Assembly: GCA_936432065.2 (NCBI GenBank) | Contig: OW386286.2 | Location: 18,101,179-18,165,178, forward strand | Source: Rutpela maculata | Taxonomy: Eukaryota > Arthropoda > Insecta > Coleoptera > Cerambycidae | Direction: 5' to 3' | DNA length: 64,000 nucleotides | Shown: positions 12,762 through 25,874 of the stretch, piece by piece | How positions within the stretch are numbered: the first letter of the stretch is position 1 | Layout: every line of letters starts with the position of its first letter | Notes under the pieces: model-generated | Told to the model about the DNA's origin: nothing | The model's input: the letters and a program-made list of their open reading frames with translations, nothing else | The model's database searches: none | Position numbers and translations under genes: made by a program

Positions 12762-15718
12762 GTAAGTTGCTAGTTTTATTTTTTTTAATGGTTTTAATAC
12801 ATCCCTGTGAATTTTACGAGTTCGGGAGTAAGAATGAGAAAGCATTGTTAAGGGTATATAAGAGGCTTTTAGCTAGTTGGTTAAAGTTGCACTGGATTTG
12901 TTTTCAGTCAATAAGGTGGAAGTTTTAATAATATTACACGAGTTTTTCTGTATTCTGTATTTGTATATTATAAGGGTATTAGACTACTCAAATTAGGAAA
13001 AAAGTGGGGACGAATTTTGAACAGCAGTTTCTCTACATAGAAAGTAAGTATTCAACTTTTAGAACAAATGTTTTGCTTATGCGCAGAAAAAAAGATACGC
13101 TTTTTGAGATATATATACGTTTTTTCGTTATTTTTTTTTTCATTTGGACGTATACAGGGTGATTCTTTTAAGGCGGCCATTAGAATATTTCCCACTTGCA
13201 GATGAGAGACATTTGAGATTTGGTACCCTACCATAGTCGACCATTGCGAGATCAAAAATAATAATTTCAAAATGGCGGCACTTCCGGAAATACCGGAAGT
13301 CGATACCAACTTATATATTTTCGACTTTTCGAAATAATCATAAAATTCTGAGTCAAAACATGTGAACACCCTATACCTAAACCTAGCAGTTTCGGAGATA
13401 TTTGATATTTTCTAAAAAAATTTGACAGGTGTAACAGTTTGCAAGAACTGTTATAACTTTCTTCATGTAGGAGATATTTATTTGCTCTTTGGTACGTAGA
13501 GAGAACACAAAATGAGCTACTCTCTACAAAAAAAGTAGATTCCAAAATAGTATACCAAGTGTTTTATTTTTCACGTTACATTTTGTCAAATTCAAACCTC
13601 AAAAACTTTTTTATTTCAAATGGAATAACCTATATTTTTTTACTTCAAATTATGTTAAATTAAATTCCCCTTTTTCTAGTATAAGCATTGTAGGGGTTAA
13701 AGTTACAACTTTTCGAAATATTGGCGATTTTCTTAAATGTCCAAGAATTTTTAGTAAAAATTACCATTAACTTACCCATGATTAGAAACAATCATTAATG
13801 TCAGTCATTCTCTTTTGCTAAAAAATGCCAGCACGTTTAAATTACGCCCACGTAGACTATTTGATTTGTTTATTATTTATGTAGAATGTGATAAAGTAAT
13901 AATACCAAGAACATGTAACACATTTGCTACTCGATACCCACCAATTAAAAAAAAACTATATCATACCACATGTGGGTTTCGTACCTGGGACCCTTGGATT
14001 CCGAGTCAAAAGCGTAAGAACTACCTAACACGTAAAAAAATGTAAAAAATGTAAATTTTTACAAAAACATAAAAAAAAAAAAATTTCAAATTTAAATCAT
14101 TAATAACATTTTTATTTACTGATCGATTTTGTTCAAAAACAATAGGGTTCTTCCTCTAGCTAACACTAACTAACTGTCCAAATTTCAGTATAATCGGACT
14201 TTTCTTTTTTGAATTATCGTGCTTACAAGAAACGTGACGGACGGACGGACAGACGGACATTTTAAAAGTTGTTTAGAATTCGTTCACTAACACAATGATA
14301 AGAAATTTTTTTCTCTACGAGCGATATTTACGATTTTAGAAAATTGCCGATCAAATACAATATACTCTTCGTTTTTGCGAAGAGTATAATAATCATCAGA
14401 GTCAATATCATCAATATTATAATGTCTTTCATCATATGATTCGCGAGTAAGCAAGAGGGACTGATATCGAACGTATCATTATTTCGGCACATTGCAATTA
14501 ATGGATGAGAACGTTGCCAGACATTTTTTTGTAAAAATCTGTACATTTTTAAATGAGCTCAAAATAGGCGTTACAAAACTTAAAAAATAGTGAAAAAATT
14601 TAAGTCCAAAGGGGATGATTTTTGAAGTGGTTGAAAAATAAATTTCAAGTTAAAACTTTGAAACATTCTGAAAAAGGTAACATTGTACATGTGAATAGAC
14701 TAAAAATAGTAAAAAAAAAATCTAAACACTACGGGGGTGGTCTTTTAGGGTGTTGAAAAATAAATAGAATAAAATTTTGAAACTTTTTGAGGGGGTTGGA
14801 AAATTTATTTCGATATAAAATTCTGAAACTTTGGGAATATGATAACATCATACATTGGAATACATAAGAAATAGTAAACAAATTCTAAGTACTGAGGGGG
14901 AATTTTTGAGGGGTTGAGAAGAAATAAATTTCATTTAAAAATTGTACAATTGGATCTAATTAGAACGAGTATCGAAATTGTTTTCCCTAACAAAATTAAT
15001 AATATGGCTTATATCGGGCTAAGAAGCGGTACAAGGTGGAGTAGGTACGAAAATTCGGAATTCAACTTGAAGGGAGGCAATTTTAACAGACACGGCATAG
15101 TTGTGAAATATTAAAAGAAAATTATTTTGACATTGTCATTTATTAACACTGAAATTATTCTGAATCAACATCTGCCACGTCATCGTCTTCGATGAAATCA
15201 GTGCAGTCAATTGCAGTTGCGTTTATGAAATTCGGAATATATAACATCTTAATCACATCATAGCGAAAAGGTTTTCGTTTCTTCGTTGGTGTTTGTCGGT
15301 AAAATGGGTCACAGGGTCTGAAGATATGTTGGAAATATCCCTATTAGTGTTCATCTTTGAAGTTTTTCCTTGAGTGAAAGAATCTTATGTAGTTATAATC
15401 TTTATGCCCGTCCTCCAAGACATCTTCAGATAGCTGTCCCACGGGTAAAGGTAGTTCTTCCCTATTGACAGTGAGGGGTGGTGTGGTGAGAGCGGTTTCG
15501 TTACAACTACCTGTAAGCAAAGGGCTCTATATAAAAAAAGGATCATTTGGGATAGATGTATTTTTCTGTGCTTGACCTTCAAGTTCCAAACTAACTTACA
15601 AAAAAATAACGTAGCGGTGCTCGGTGGAACTTTTTTTGTAACCTCCAAACAATATCAATTCAACGATTTCTCTATAATAACTTTCACAGTAATCAATGTA
15701 ATAATACAAATATGACAT
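12762..15718. other. Intron with a half copy of a fold-back element
   Basis: 13148-about 13945 matches one arm of the fold-back at 37159-38962, beginning TACAGGGTGATTCTTTTAAG, with no visible second arm. A short GACGGACGGACGGACAGACGG tetranucleotide run is at about 14235. No gene is seen in 14050-15718. Confidence 0.5.
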
Positions 15719-17060
15719 TTATTTATTTATTTATTCAATACATTTGTCCAACAGTACAAAAGAACCAATTACAGGACAAGAAAGCGACAAAAAAAAGAAA
15801 AATACATAGCTACATATATACATGTAAGTGACAAACAATATAAAATTAATTACGAGTGCCCTACATGTTTATATTATTTTGACATTAACATTATGGGACG
15901 CTGCAATTCTTAAGAGAAGTATGAATTGTATTGACCGTATTGACAATAAAATGTGAAAGGGTTGCGACTGGCGGCTCTTGGAACCAAAAAGTTCAACTGG
16001 CTTAGTGCAGGAGGGCAGTCAACCCTGTTGTGTATGAGCAAATACAGGAATTTTACAGCATAAAATTGCCTTCTAAATTGTAATGAGTCGACGAGGAAAC
16101 CGTTAACTCGATATGCTTGGCAATGATAATTTGTTATCGAAAAATACTCCTAGATCTCTGGTTGACTCGGTACGGGACGAAGATTGTGTGTCGATATGAT
16201 AGTCGTATTCAATGAGTTCATCTTTTTGTGAGTAAGTTACAACCTTGCATTTGGTTAGATTTAGAGCAAGGGAGTTTAAATGACACCACTGTGCTACTTT
16301 ATTAAGGTCCCTTTGTAGCATATGACAGTCGTCTATGGAGTTTATTGACGCAAAGATTTTTAGGTCATCTGCGAAAAAAAGCTTTTTGCAGCAAAGAGTG
16401 TCATTGAGATCATTGACAAAAAGAGCAAAAAATAACGGGCCTAAATTGGAACCCTGTGGTACCCCTGATGTTACGGTGTATGAGTTAGTAGTAAAACCAT
16501 TGTAAGCGACATAATTAAGGCGGTTTGTCAGGTACGAAGAGAAGAACTGAACAAGAGTGGTAGAGCAGCCGTACAGTCGAAGTTTGGATAGTAATAGGCA
16601 ATGATCAATGCGATCAAATGCCTTGGAGTAGTCCTTATATATCACATCCACCTGACCTCGCATGTCAATGATATCTGAGAGATATTGAGTAAAACATAAT
16701 AGGTTAGTAGTAGTTGAGCGTTTTTCCATGAAGCCGTGTTGGTCCACAGAAATGACATTTTTAACAAGGGGGTAGATGCGATTATACAGGGACATCTCAA
16801 AGACCTTCGCAAAGTTGCACAATAATGTAATTTGTCTGTAATTAGCAATATCAGAGGAATCTCCCTGTTTTAGGATAGGGCAAACCCTAGCTTTTTTCCA
16901 CCTGGGAAGGTACCTAACTTAAGAGATAGGTTAAATAATATTCTTAACGGTTGGCAGAGTACATAGGCACAATCTCTGATTAGGAAGCTAGGAATGCCGT
17001 CCGGTCCACTTGTCATTTTATTCTTCAACTTTTTTATAGATACCTCCAGCTGCACAATCC
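15719..17060 (-). pseudogene. Non-LTR retrotransposon, 5'-truncated, RT domain
   Basis: Minus-strand RT with a frameshift or stop near 16860. The upstream part (17055-16870) has KMTSGPDGIPSFLI; the main part (16822-16103) has KDYSKAFDRIDHCLL, VTSGVPQGSNLGP and FFADDLKIF, with the catalytic FADD. The 3' end is an (AATA)-type simple tail at 15719-15745. The endonuclease and first ORF are absent. The motifs match Jockey/CR1-like LINEs. It lies antisense within the trio intron. Confidence 0.8.
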
Positions 17061-18575
17061 ATGTCGAAATATTGTTGATACTTTGAACAAACGGATAAAA
17101 ATATACAGGTTACTGCGTTGATGTTTTGGGCACAACGATCACTTTAGAGCCGCCATTGCGCATTTATTATTACAAATACAAATAAAACATAGGCAACGTT
17201 AGGAGTACGAGTTGTTAAAAAAAACATTTTAGTATATATTAGCTATATTTTCACTCCGAGAAAAATTGACTTTTGTCGTCCTAATCTAGGCGAATTGCCC
17301 AGTGTGCGGGCAGGTTGCATGATTATGACATTGACCTCACTTATTTACTATTTTGCATCCCTTCCAGTTATTTGTCTAGTTCAATGCGAAACATTCGACA
17401 CTTGTAAACTAAACTGTATTATGTATATAAAAAAAATGAAACAAAAGTAATTTTACAAGAAACAGGATTAATATTGATGTAATATACGAGCTTATAATAT
17501 TTATAAAACAAAAGTAGTTTCTCCAAAAAGTTACTCAAAAAGTACTACTAGTAGGTACTCCAAAACACATTTATTTAACGTACTGCTTTTTGTAATAGAT
17601 GTGAATCGAGATCATGCAATAAAGTTGGTATGCCGGATACTTCCGGCAGTTTTTGGGCCCGCATACCAAGATATTTTTAAAGATCACATCAAAACGAACA
17701 AAAAAAAAGTTTGCACGTGATAATGGAGAAATTTTATCCCCTTTCACACACTTCAAATAGTATGCCAGACCCTTCCCGCCAAATAAAGTGGTTTGCGTAA
17801 TTTTTTTCTGAAAGAGTACGAAATTTTCTATGGAATACACTACAAATAGTCAATATCCGCAATGACAGTAAAACATTATGGCATTTTTATAATAATTAAT
17901 TTTTTTACACATTTTTTAGACTTTTTAAATCTATGCATACCAAGTTTATTTGGTTTGTATAATTTTTAACTATCAATTCACATAAAATAATTTGGATTCC
18001 GCTATGACGATTCCGGCTCCGGGACCAGTAGAAGCACTATTTATTTAAAGAATAACTTTTCTTTTTTCTTCCTCATTTAGTGTCTGATGTTCCTTAAGTT
18101 GAATGACTACTTTACCTTTTTAGAAAACCTGCCCCACTTTTATACAGGGCCAGTCGAAAAGTGAGAAATTTTAAAGGAATAACAAACACTCTGTATGAGG
18201 GTATCAGGCTAAAATTTTGTATAGAGGTATTTGAGACAACTGCGAATCGAATACGTTATCCAATTTGCCAATAAAAAATTGCCAAATAGTCGATCTTGAA
18301 AATATGAAAATTAGAAAATTTTCGAAACAGTCAAATCAAGCTCATCGAGCAGTATATCTCTAAAAAAAAAAAATTCTTTTAGATCGGCCAATGCGTTCCA
18401 AAATAACAGTGTGTTGCTGTATTAAATAGCACATACTCTATATACCGATGTTTATTGTATTTTTTTTTTTAGTGTATTTTATACCTTTCTAGTTATATTT
18501 CTGGGTAAACTACCTGATTAATTATTCTTTTCTCCTGTCTTGACGTTGTTAATGTTTCTCTGCAAATTTATGACA
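17061..18575. other. Intron, no feature recognised
   Basis: AT-rich sequence with no coding signal or RNA gene seen. An ATACAGGGCCAGTCG element-end-like string at about 18142 hints at another degraded repeat. Confidence 0.4.
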
Positions 18576-18955
18576 GTAGTAGTAAGTAAGTAAGTAAGTA
18601 AGTTCTTTATTCATCATATTAAGTCATACCTTAGTACGACTTACGAGATTAGTCAGTACAGAAAAAAATACAATAAAATATAAGTCATGTTAAAATAACA
18701 ATAATACCAACAAGTACTAATAAAATAAAATAAAACAAAATAAAATAAAATAAAACAAAACAAAACAAAAGAAAACAAAACAAAAGAAAACAAAACAAAA
18801 CAAAACAAAAAACCAAAGGAAATGAAATGAAATGAAATCAAATCAAATCAAATGAAATCGAATCGAATTGAATCGAATCGAATCGAATCGAATTGAAACG
18901 AAACGAAACAGCAAAAGAAAATACAACAAAAGAAAATAAAATAATAATAGTAAAA
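18576..18955. repeat. Simple-sequence tract
   Basis: A GTAA tetranucleotide run (about 18578-18605) is followed at 18715-18950 by drifting pentanucleotide runs (AAAAC, AAAAT, GAAAT, CAAAT, GAATC types). The F/Y-rich open frame on the minus strand is only the translation of this tract. Confidence 0.85.
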
Positions 18956-20739
18956 CCTACGATTGTAAATACTCATCTACTATAACGCCCTGTCTCTCTT
19001 GGGGTTATTTAAAATGAATTCTAAATAAATAAAAATACGAAATTAACAATAAACTAATTTATTAACAAAGTTGTAGAGCAAATGAGAATAACACTACAGG
19101 GTATGGGCGAATAAATTTGTGCTAACGAATAAAGAAGTACAAACAAATAATCAAACAAATGCACAGATATACGGAGAGACAGACATAATGGTATAAAATA
19201 CAAAAGATAAATAGGTAAAACGTAATAAAAGGAGATTGGCCAATTCCGCAAGAAAAAAAACTATTAATAATAAATAAATGATTGTTCATTCTCTTATCAG
19301 AATTATTTTCCGAGCAAATTATCCAAGAATGAGCAATTAAATATTTATTTAAGTTTAAAGGCAAAAACAAGCTAGAAGACTTAACTAAAAGGTACAAATG
19401 GGAGTATTTATACACCCACAAAAATTTACATAATTCCTCGAACGAAATACGTAAAGATAAATTTTAATATTAAACATATAGCACTCCAAAAGTAAATTTG
19501 AAAGTTTAGTCGAGATAAAAAATTAGCAAGTACAAATTAAGCTTGCTTGAAGTGTTCACGAAAACGTAAAGGTAACGAACACGCACTACACTGTGATCAA
19601 CTTGATGAAATACTGGCTCAAATCTTCCACAAATTGATGACTCGTGCATAAACAGGAAAATATAAAGTTCAGATCGGTACTTACATAAGTTCATTTTGGA
19701 CATTACCAATAAAACTGCAATCCTATTTAAAGTTGAAAACGTAGATTGAACGCACTATTATTTAAACACTTTTAGGTAGATATTACACATAACAATACTT
19801 ATTTCGAATGTACAGCTCGCAAAAGCACACATAATCTGGCTGTCAAATTCCTTAACCAGCTTAAACGAAGGAAAGAGACTAAATAAATAATTAATTTATA
19901 ATTTTTATGGTTTAACTAAACCATTTAAATTCTGGAACTTTTAATATCTTCACTCAAATTTGGTTAAAAGATTGACTGTGTCTCGCTCAAGGCAGCCGTA
20001 GAAGTCCTTCTTTGTCATGTCTGCCGCTTGGTTCGGTATTTATCTCTTCCCCCACTAGTAGTCGAAATACCTCTAGTCCTTAAACCCGCGAATTTAAACT
20101 ATGGTTTCTCATTGGAGGAAAGGCATTATTTTCAAATGTTTACCAGTAAAGCCGAGAACTAGGCGACGGTTACGTTACCTTCTAGAACCTTACAGTAGCG
20201 GCGATAATTTATTTTTTAAGAGGTAACAAAATAGGTAATTTATGTACGGAAAATACGAAATAATGTAATTTAAGGGCTTTTATGCCTATGAATAAAAATG
20301 ACCGTTACACTACAGAGTAAAAAGCATTACTAACCAAGTACTTAGACAAAACATTTTTAAAAGAGTTAAAATTGTCAAAGTGACCAAAGAGGCGGGTGAA
20401 TTTATTGAAACAGCTGATTCCCTTGAAAATAGGGGAATTTTGGCACACACTTTATGTAGAAAGTAGGGTCCGGGGTTCGTTAAGGCTGCGTGTATGGTAA
20501 TTGTGAACATTCCTATTTTTCAATAACAAACTTTCTTGTCTTTTATATTAGTTACAATTAAAAATATATAAACCGATGGTACAGTTAAGATGGACAGGGC
20601 TATAAATGCCCCTTTACAGTGTGCTTGCATAGATAGACCAGCCATACAATGAATTATTCTCTTTTGGGCTATAAACACGTTGGTAATATGAGACGAATTT
20701 CTTCAAAAAATCAAACCATAAGACAGACTAGATGGAACT
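18956..20739. other. Intron, no feature recognised
   Basis: No gene, RNA or clear repeat structure was recognised. The open frames are short and of low complexity. Confidence 0.4.
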
Positions 20740-22290
20740 AAGCCAAAGTATGCCAATTTTAGTACATTTAACGAGACAGAGGATTTCGGATAAAACAAGA
20801 CTTGCTTAGTTTGTTGAGTATATTTTCAATGTGACTTTCCCATGTCATTTTACTATCTAAAGTTACTCCCAGGAATTTTGTCTTATCTGTATTGACAATT
20901 GACTGATGTTCAGTCTTAATTAATATACTTGAGTTATGGGCAATGTTCTTTGGCAGGAATGACATAAAAACTGTTTTGCCAGCATTTAGCACAAGACCAT
21001 TGCTTAAGCACGATTTAGAAAACTCATCTACTGATATATTAGCTTTAGTGATTGTGGTCTCTAACGAGCTGCTGGAAATTAAAAAGTTTGTATCGTCAGC
21101 ATAGATGACTGCTGCATTGGGTGTTAGGCAAGAATGAGGCATATCATTCACAAATATTAAAGAAAGCAATGGGCCGAGAATAGAGCCCTGTGGCCCTGTG
21201 GCACACCAGTTGTCACTTGCCTAAAATCTGATTTATACGAATCAATTACAACAGTTTGCCTTCTGTTATTCAAATAAGAGCTGGTCCACTGATGAGCTGG
21301 TCCGTGTATTCCCAATCTAAACAGTTTTTCCAAGAGCAAATCGTGGTCAACTGTGTCAAAAGCTCTACTAAGGTCAAAAAATAAAGCTATTGGTTGTTCT
21401 TTATTGTTTAGTGCATTATAAATATAATCACATAATTTTTCAATAGCGGTTACTGTTGATTTATTTTTCCAAAATCCATATTGATTTGAGTTTAACAATT
21501 TATGGTATTGCAAATAGTTTATTAACCTATTATTAAAACAGAGCTCAAAGACTTTTGCTAGTTGATTCTGTACACTAATATTTCTGTAATTACATGCCGC
21601 CATTCTCGAGCCCTTGTTTTTATATATAGGTATAGATTTTGAGATTTTTAATAAATCGGGATATTGACCAGAAGCAAAAGATTCATTTACTAAGTAAAAC
21701 AGTGGAATACAGATTTCATCAACAACAGCTCTTAGTACCTGGCCCCTCATCTCATCTATCCCAGCAGCTGATTTGAGCTCAAAGACTTTTGCTAGTTGAT
21801 TCTGTACACTAATATTTCTGTAATTACATGCCGCCATTCTCAATCCCTTGTTTTTATATATAGGTATAGATTTTGAGACTTTTAATAAATCGGGATATTG
21901 ACCAGAAGCAAAAGATTCATTTACTAAGTAAGACAGTGGAATACAGATTTCATCAACAGCTCTTAGTACCTGGCCCCTTATCTCATCTATCCCAGCAGCT
22001 GATTTTCTCGTTGTTTTAAGCAATAGTTCTTTAACTTCTGTTGAAGTGGTAGGAAAAAGATAAAACTTATGTCCTGTAATATCAATTTTGCATAATCAGG
22101 TTTAGGACACTGAAAATTTAAGAAAAAACTATTAAAACCATTACATATTTCCTGCTTATTAGTTAATATTTCATCATCAACAGTAATTTACGTAATTGTC
22201 TGCCTTGGATTATTTTTTGCTTCATTTATAATCAGCCAATTTTCCTTCATTGTGTTTTGAGCATCCTTTATTCTCGTATCATTGTAATAA
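20740..22290 (-). pseudogene. Non-LTR retrotransposon with internal tandem duplication
   Basis: Minus-strand RT: FFDLSRAFDTVDHDLLLEKL, TTGVPQG and VIYADDTNFLI (catalytic YADD). A frameshift just after GVPQG (about 21170-21195) splits it. The block reading AAGIDE...AKVFEL occurs twice in tandem at about 21541-21774 and 21775-22008. Weak coding continues to about 22290, only about 28 bases before a trio exon. Endonuclease and 3' end were not found. Confidence 0.8.
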
Positions 22291-22317
22291 ATAATAAATG
22301 TATATTTTTCTTTCCAG

Positions 22318-22764
22318 ATGTTCGAATGGATCTGCCACAACCGTGACGTGTTCCTGCTCAACTACGTGGAGATCGGCCACACCTACCAGCTGGCGAAGCA
22401 GCTCCAAGAGGAACACCAGCACTTCACCATGAGTTCCATGAACGTGTACGTGAACATAAATCGGATACTATCGGTCGCGAGCCGTCTTATCGAAGGCGGC
22501 CACTACGCCGCGTCGCACATCCGGTCGGTCGCGAGTCGGTTGGACAGGACTTGGAAAGATTTCGCCGCGGGTTTAGACGAAAGGACAGCAGTGCTCGCGT
22601 TGTCCGTGATATTCCACCATAAGGCGGAGCAGTACGTGGAGAACGTGCCGACGTGGAAGTCGGCCTCGGAAAGTACGAACATCCCTTCTGAGATTATGAT
22701 GCTGGAGAATTCGATTCATCAGCACCAGAATTTGTACGAGTCGATGTGTCAGGCGTACACGGAG
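22318..22764 (+). CDS. trio: Trio/Kalirin-type Rho GEF, spectrin-repeat exon 2 of window
   Basis: The exon is preceded by TCTTTCCAG and followed by GTAATA; both borders are phase 0. It encodes 149 residues of almost a full spectrin repeat, with MFEWICHNRDVFL at the start, SMNVYVNINRILSVASRLIE in the middle and HQHQNLYESMCQAYTE at the end, strongly conserved wording of Trio-family repeats. GC content is clearly higher than in the surrounding intron. The initial ATG is an internal methionine codon, not a start. The polypyrimidine tract sits only tens of bases from the LINE on its left. Confidence 0.93.
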
Positions 22765-24388
22765 GTAATATTTTCATAAATTGTATAAACTTTACTAGAT
22801 TGTTAAAAAATGTTGGATTTAGTTGTCCCTCCCCCGTCCACCTTGTTTTTTCATCTATTTTTTTCTCAAAAGGTTGCACCTCAAAATAATGTACTCAAAT
22901 TCTTCCAATGTATCAAGCATTGCAGGTCACTCCCAAAATCTGACGTAATATTTACTTCGGTTAAATGAGTTTGAAGTAGCTTTAAACTTTATTCGTTTTG
23001 ATAAGAAGAGAGAAATTAATTATTTAATTATTCACAACAATATTAATACAAAAAAATATACTCACTAAACTTACCTAATTATAAAACTCACTGATTAAAC
23101 CAACAATCTAAAATACAACGAAATGAGAACACGATGCAAGCTTAAGCAAATTATTTGAACGACGTCTGGCAATGTATCATGTAAACAGAGTTTTACGTAA
23201 TACCAACCCAATAAACAATTTAAAAGTCATTTGGTCTTCAGGATGTTTTAAGAAAGTTTTGTAAGGGTTATAAAATGGTCCGTTGCTTTATTGAGATCTT
23301 TTAGGCTTCAAGTATATTTACTCTTATAAGGTAAATTTTAAAGTATTCTGTAATACCTAATTATGCTGCTAGTTTGCTGCTAGGATTATTTGTATTTGTA
23401 ATGGGTTTATCATATCTAAATGGTTTTATTATCTTCTTAAATTCCATTAAGATTTAAAATGGCTTTAAATTATTCTTTATGGTTTAACAAGTATGCAATA
23501 AATACATTTCAAGTTATTTTTAAAACTAGACATTTTCAATGGCTATTAGTAGGTACTTATTAAAGGCCATTACAAAACTAGTCTCTTAACACATCCTTGA
23601 CAAATGTTTTGATGAAACCGTTATAAAGAAAAAAGGCAACTATAAATCTGAACGGCAATTCTTAATTTCATAAAACACTTTCTAAAAACTCAGTTCATGA
23701 CAACAAATGTGTTAAAGGTATTTCATGACTTGTAATTATGTCTTTTCTGAAAATGTGGACGAAAATATTAGAGTGGTCATATGTTAAAAGAACTGCTAAA
23801 AAGCAGTGTCTCTTTTACATATTTCCAGTTTCCCATTTAGTATATTTTATGGACTGTATTTACCTCAGTTGTCCCCCCGCTTTAACGCTTCTGACCCACT
23901 TCCCCGCTTCTCTGCCTACCAGGATGTGATCTTTCATTCCTGATTCAGTATTTGGTCTATTATTCTTGTGTGTAGCTACCATTTCCTTGGAAAAACCCAT
24001 ATGAACGTTTTCCAGCCTTGCTCCAGTGATGAGTTCTAAGGGTTGCTCCTTTGTCCTTTTCGGTCCATTAATTCATTATTGATTTTGTCTGTTCCATGTG
24101 CGGCATTTCTTCTTGCTCTACCGTGATTTCTAGCAGTTATTCCTTGGATGGTGGCTTATTAAAGGACCTTCTTGAATTAATTTTATTCGATCATTTTTTG
24201 CTCTTTCTTCTTCCTCCAGTTTATTTGTCCAGTGTTGCAGTGGAATGCATCTTCTTGTGTATGTATTATCATTTCTTCTGTCCCGGGACTTTGCCCCGAT
24301 TCTTGCAAAACAGTACCATACAAGATTGCACCATATCGTCTCAATTAACTGTTTATAACAGTCACAAAATATTACACAAAATAACCAT
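22765..24388. other. Intron, no feature recognised
   Basis: AT-rich intron with no coding exon or recognised repeat structure. A minus-strand open stretch at 24130-24388, next to the fold-back, could be a piece of a degraded element but carries no motif I recognise. Confidence 0.4.
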
Positions 24389-25874
24389 AGTCCAATCAAT
24401 GAATGCAAAAGGGGATTGTAGAGAACATTTTGGAGGGGAGAATTTTTCTCTTCAGGGATGTGTTGGGGGTAGTCAGGAGGTAAACATACTAAAAGTCCCC
24501 GCCGCTTCAGGGGGGAGGGAAGTGGAAAGGTTCCTTTTTTCGATTCTTCACTTATAACTCGGAAATGATGCGTCTTATGGGAAAAGGTAATTCTATGCAA
24601 AATTAAACGTAATTAAACTTTCCACAAGAATGTTTATATTTTCTTCCTATGTGTTATAGTTTACGAGATGTTCGCCAGCGAAAATCGATAATTAATAAAA
24701 AAAAATCAATTATGTACCTTGTATATTTCTATCAAAGCGGTTTACTGTGGTCTACTAATAAATCACAGTCACAAAACAAGCTTTATTTTAGAACACTCGA
24801 CTTATTTACTAAAGTAATATTTTGTTGAAATCTATACATTTCCTTAAATATACAGTGTGACTCACTTAAAATGAAGATACCCTTATAACTTTTTCATTTT
24901 GTTTTCGATTTGAATCAAATTTTACTCAAGTATAGAACAAATTAGGATCCACTTATGACCAGAAAATCATTCACCTGCTATAAAGGCAAAGCCACCTGCG
25001 GTACCAAAATATGCTGAAAAAAATAAAACATTTTGAACGTTTGAAATTCTAAAAAATGCATCCGATCGGCATCACAAACGTACATACGTCAAAATTTTAC
25101 TTGATTATTAATGGGAGATATCTCATACATAAGCTCATCTGGCAAAGGGGGGGGTCCTCAGTTTCCGCAATTTGTGGTGGCTGCGTAAAATTCATCGTTC
25201 GTAAGATTAAAAATCAATATGATTTTTTATCTTTTTTCCTCATATTTTGGTACCGCAGGTAGCTTTGCCTTTATAGCAGGGGAATGATTTTCTGGTCATA
25301 AGTGGATCCTAATTTGTTCTATACTTGAGTAAAATTTGATTCAAATCGAAAAAAAAATGAAAAAGTTATCTTCATTTTAAGTGAGTCACACTGTATATTT
25401 AAGGAAATGTCTAGATTTCGACAAAATATTACGTTAGTAAATACGTCCAGTGTTGTAAAATAAAGATTGTTTTGTGACTGTTATTTATTAGCAGACCACG
25501 GTAAACTGCTTTAATAGAAATATTCAAGGTACACAATTGATTCTTTTTTTTTATTAATTATCGATTTTCGCTGGCGAATATCTCGTAAAATATAACACAT
25601 AGGAAGAAAATGAATATAAACATTCTTGTGGGAAATTTAATTACGTTTAATTTTGAATAGATTACCTTTTTTCGTACGACGCATCGTTTCCGAGTTATAA
25701 GTGAAGAATCGAAAAAAGAAACCTTTCCACCCCCCCTCTCCTACTGAAACGGCGGGGCTAGGGGGTTGGGACTTTTAGTATGGTTACCTCCTGACTACCC
25801 ACAACACATTCCTGAGAAGAAAAATTCTCCTCTCCAAAATGTTCTCTACAACTCTTTCATTGACTGGACTACCA
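24389..25874. repeat. Fold-back element with LINE-derived arms
   Basis: About 24389-25016 and 25237-25874 are reverse complements with an approximately 220-bp spacer. Both outer ends carry the sequence that in the copy at 644-743 is part of a LINE RT frame (peptide PEEKNSPLQNVLYN). The inner junctions carry GGTACCGCAGGTAGCTTTGC and its complement. No intact gene lies inside. Confidence 0.75.

Noticed and set aside
18653..18841. F/Y-rich membrane-like open frame
   Set aside because: It is the translation of an AAAAC/AAAAT simple-sequence tract.
22694..22879. Minus-strand frame over the trio exon
   Set aside because: It is a shadow of the strongly conserved + strand exon.
24096..24557. 153-residue + strand open frame
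   Set aside because: It overlaps the arm of a LINE-derived fold-back in antisense, with no recognised domain.
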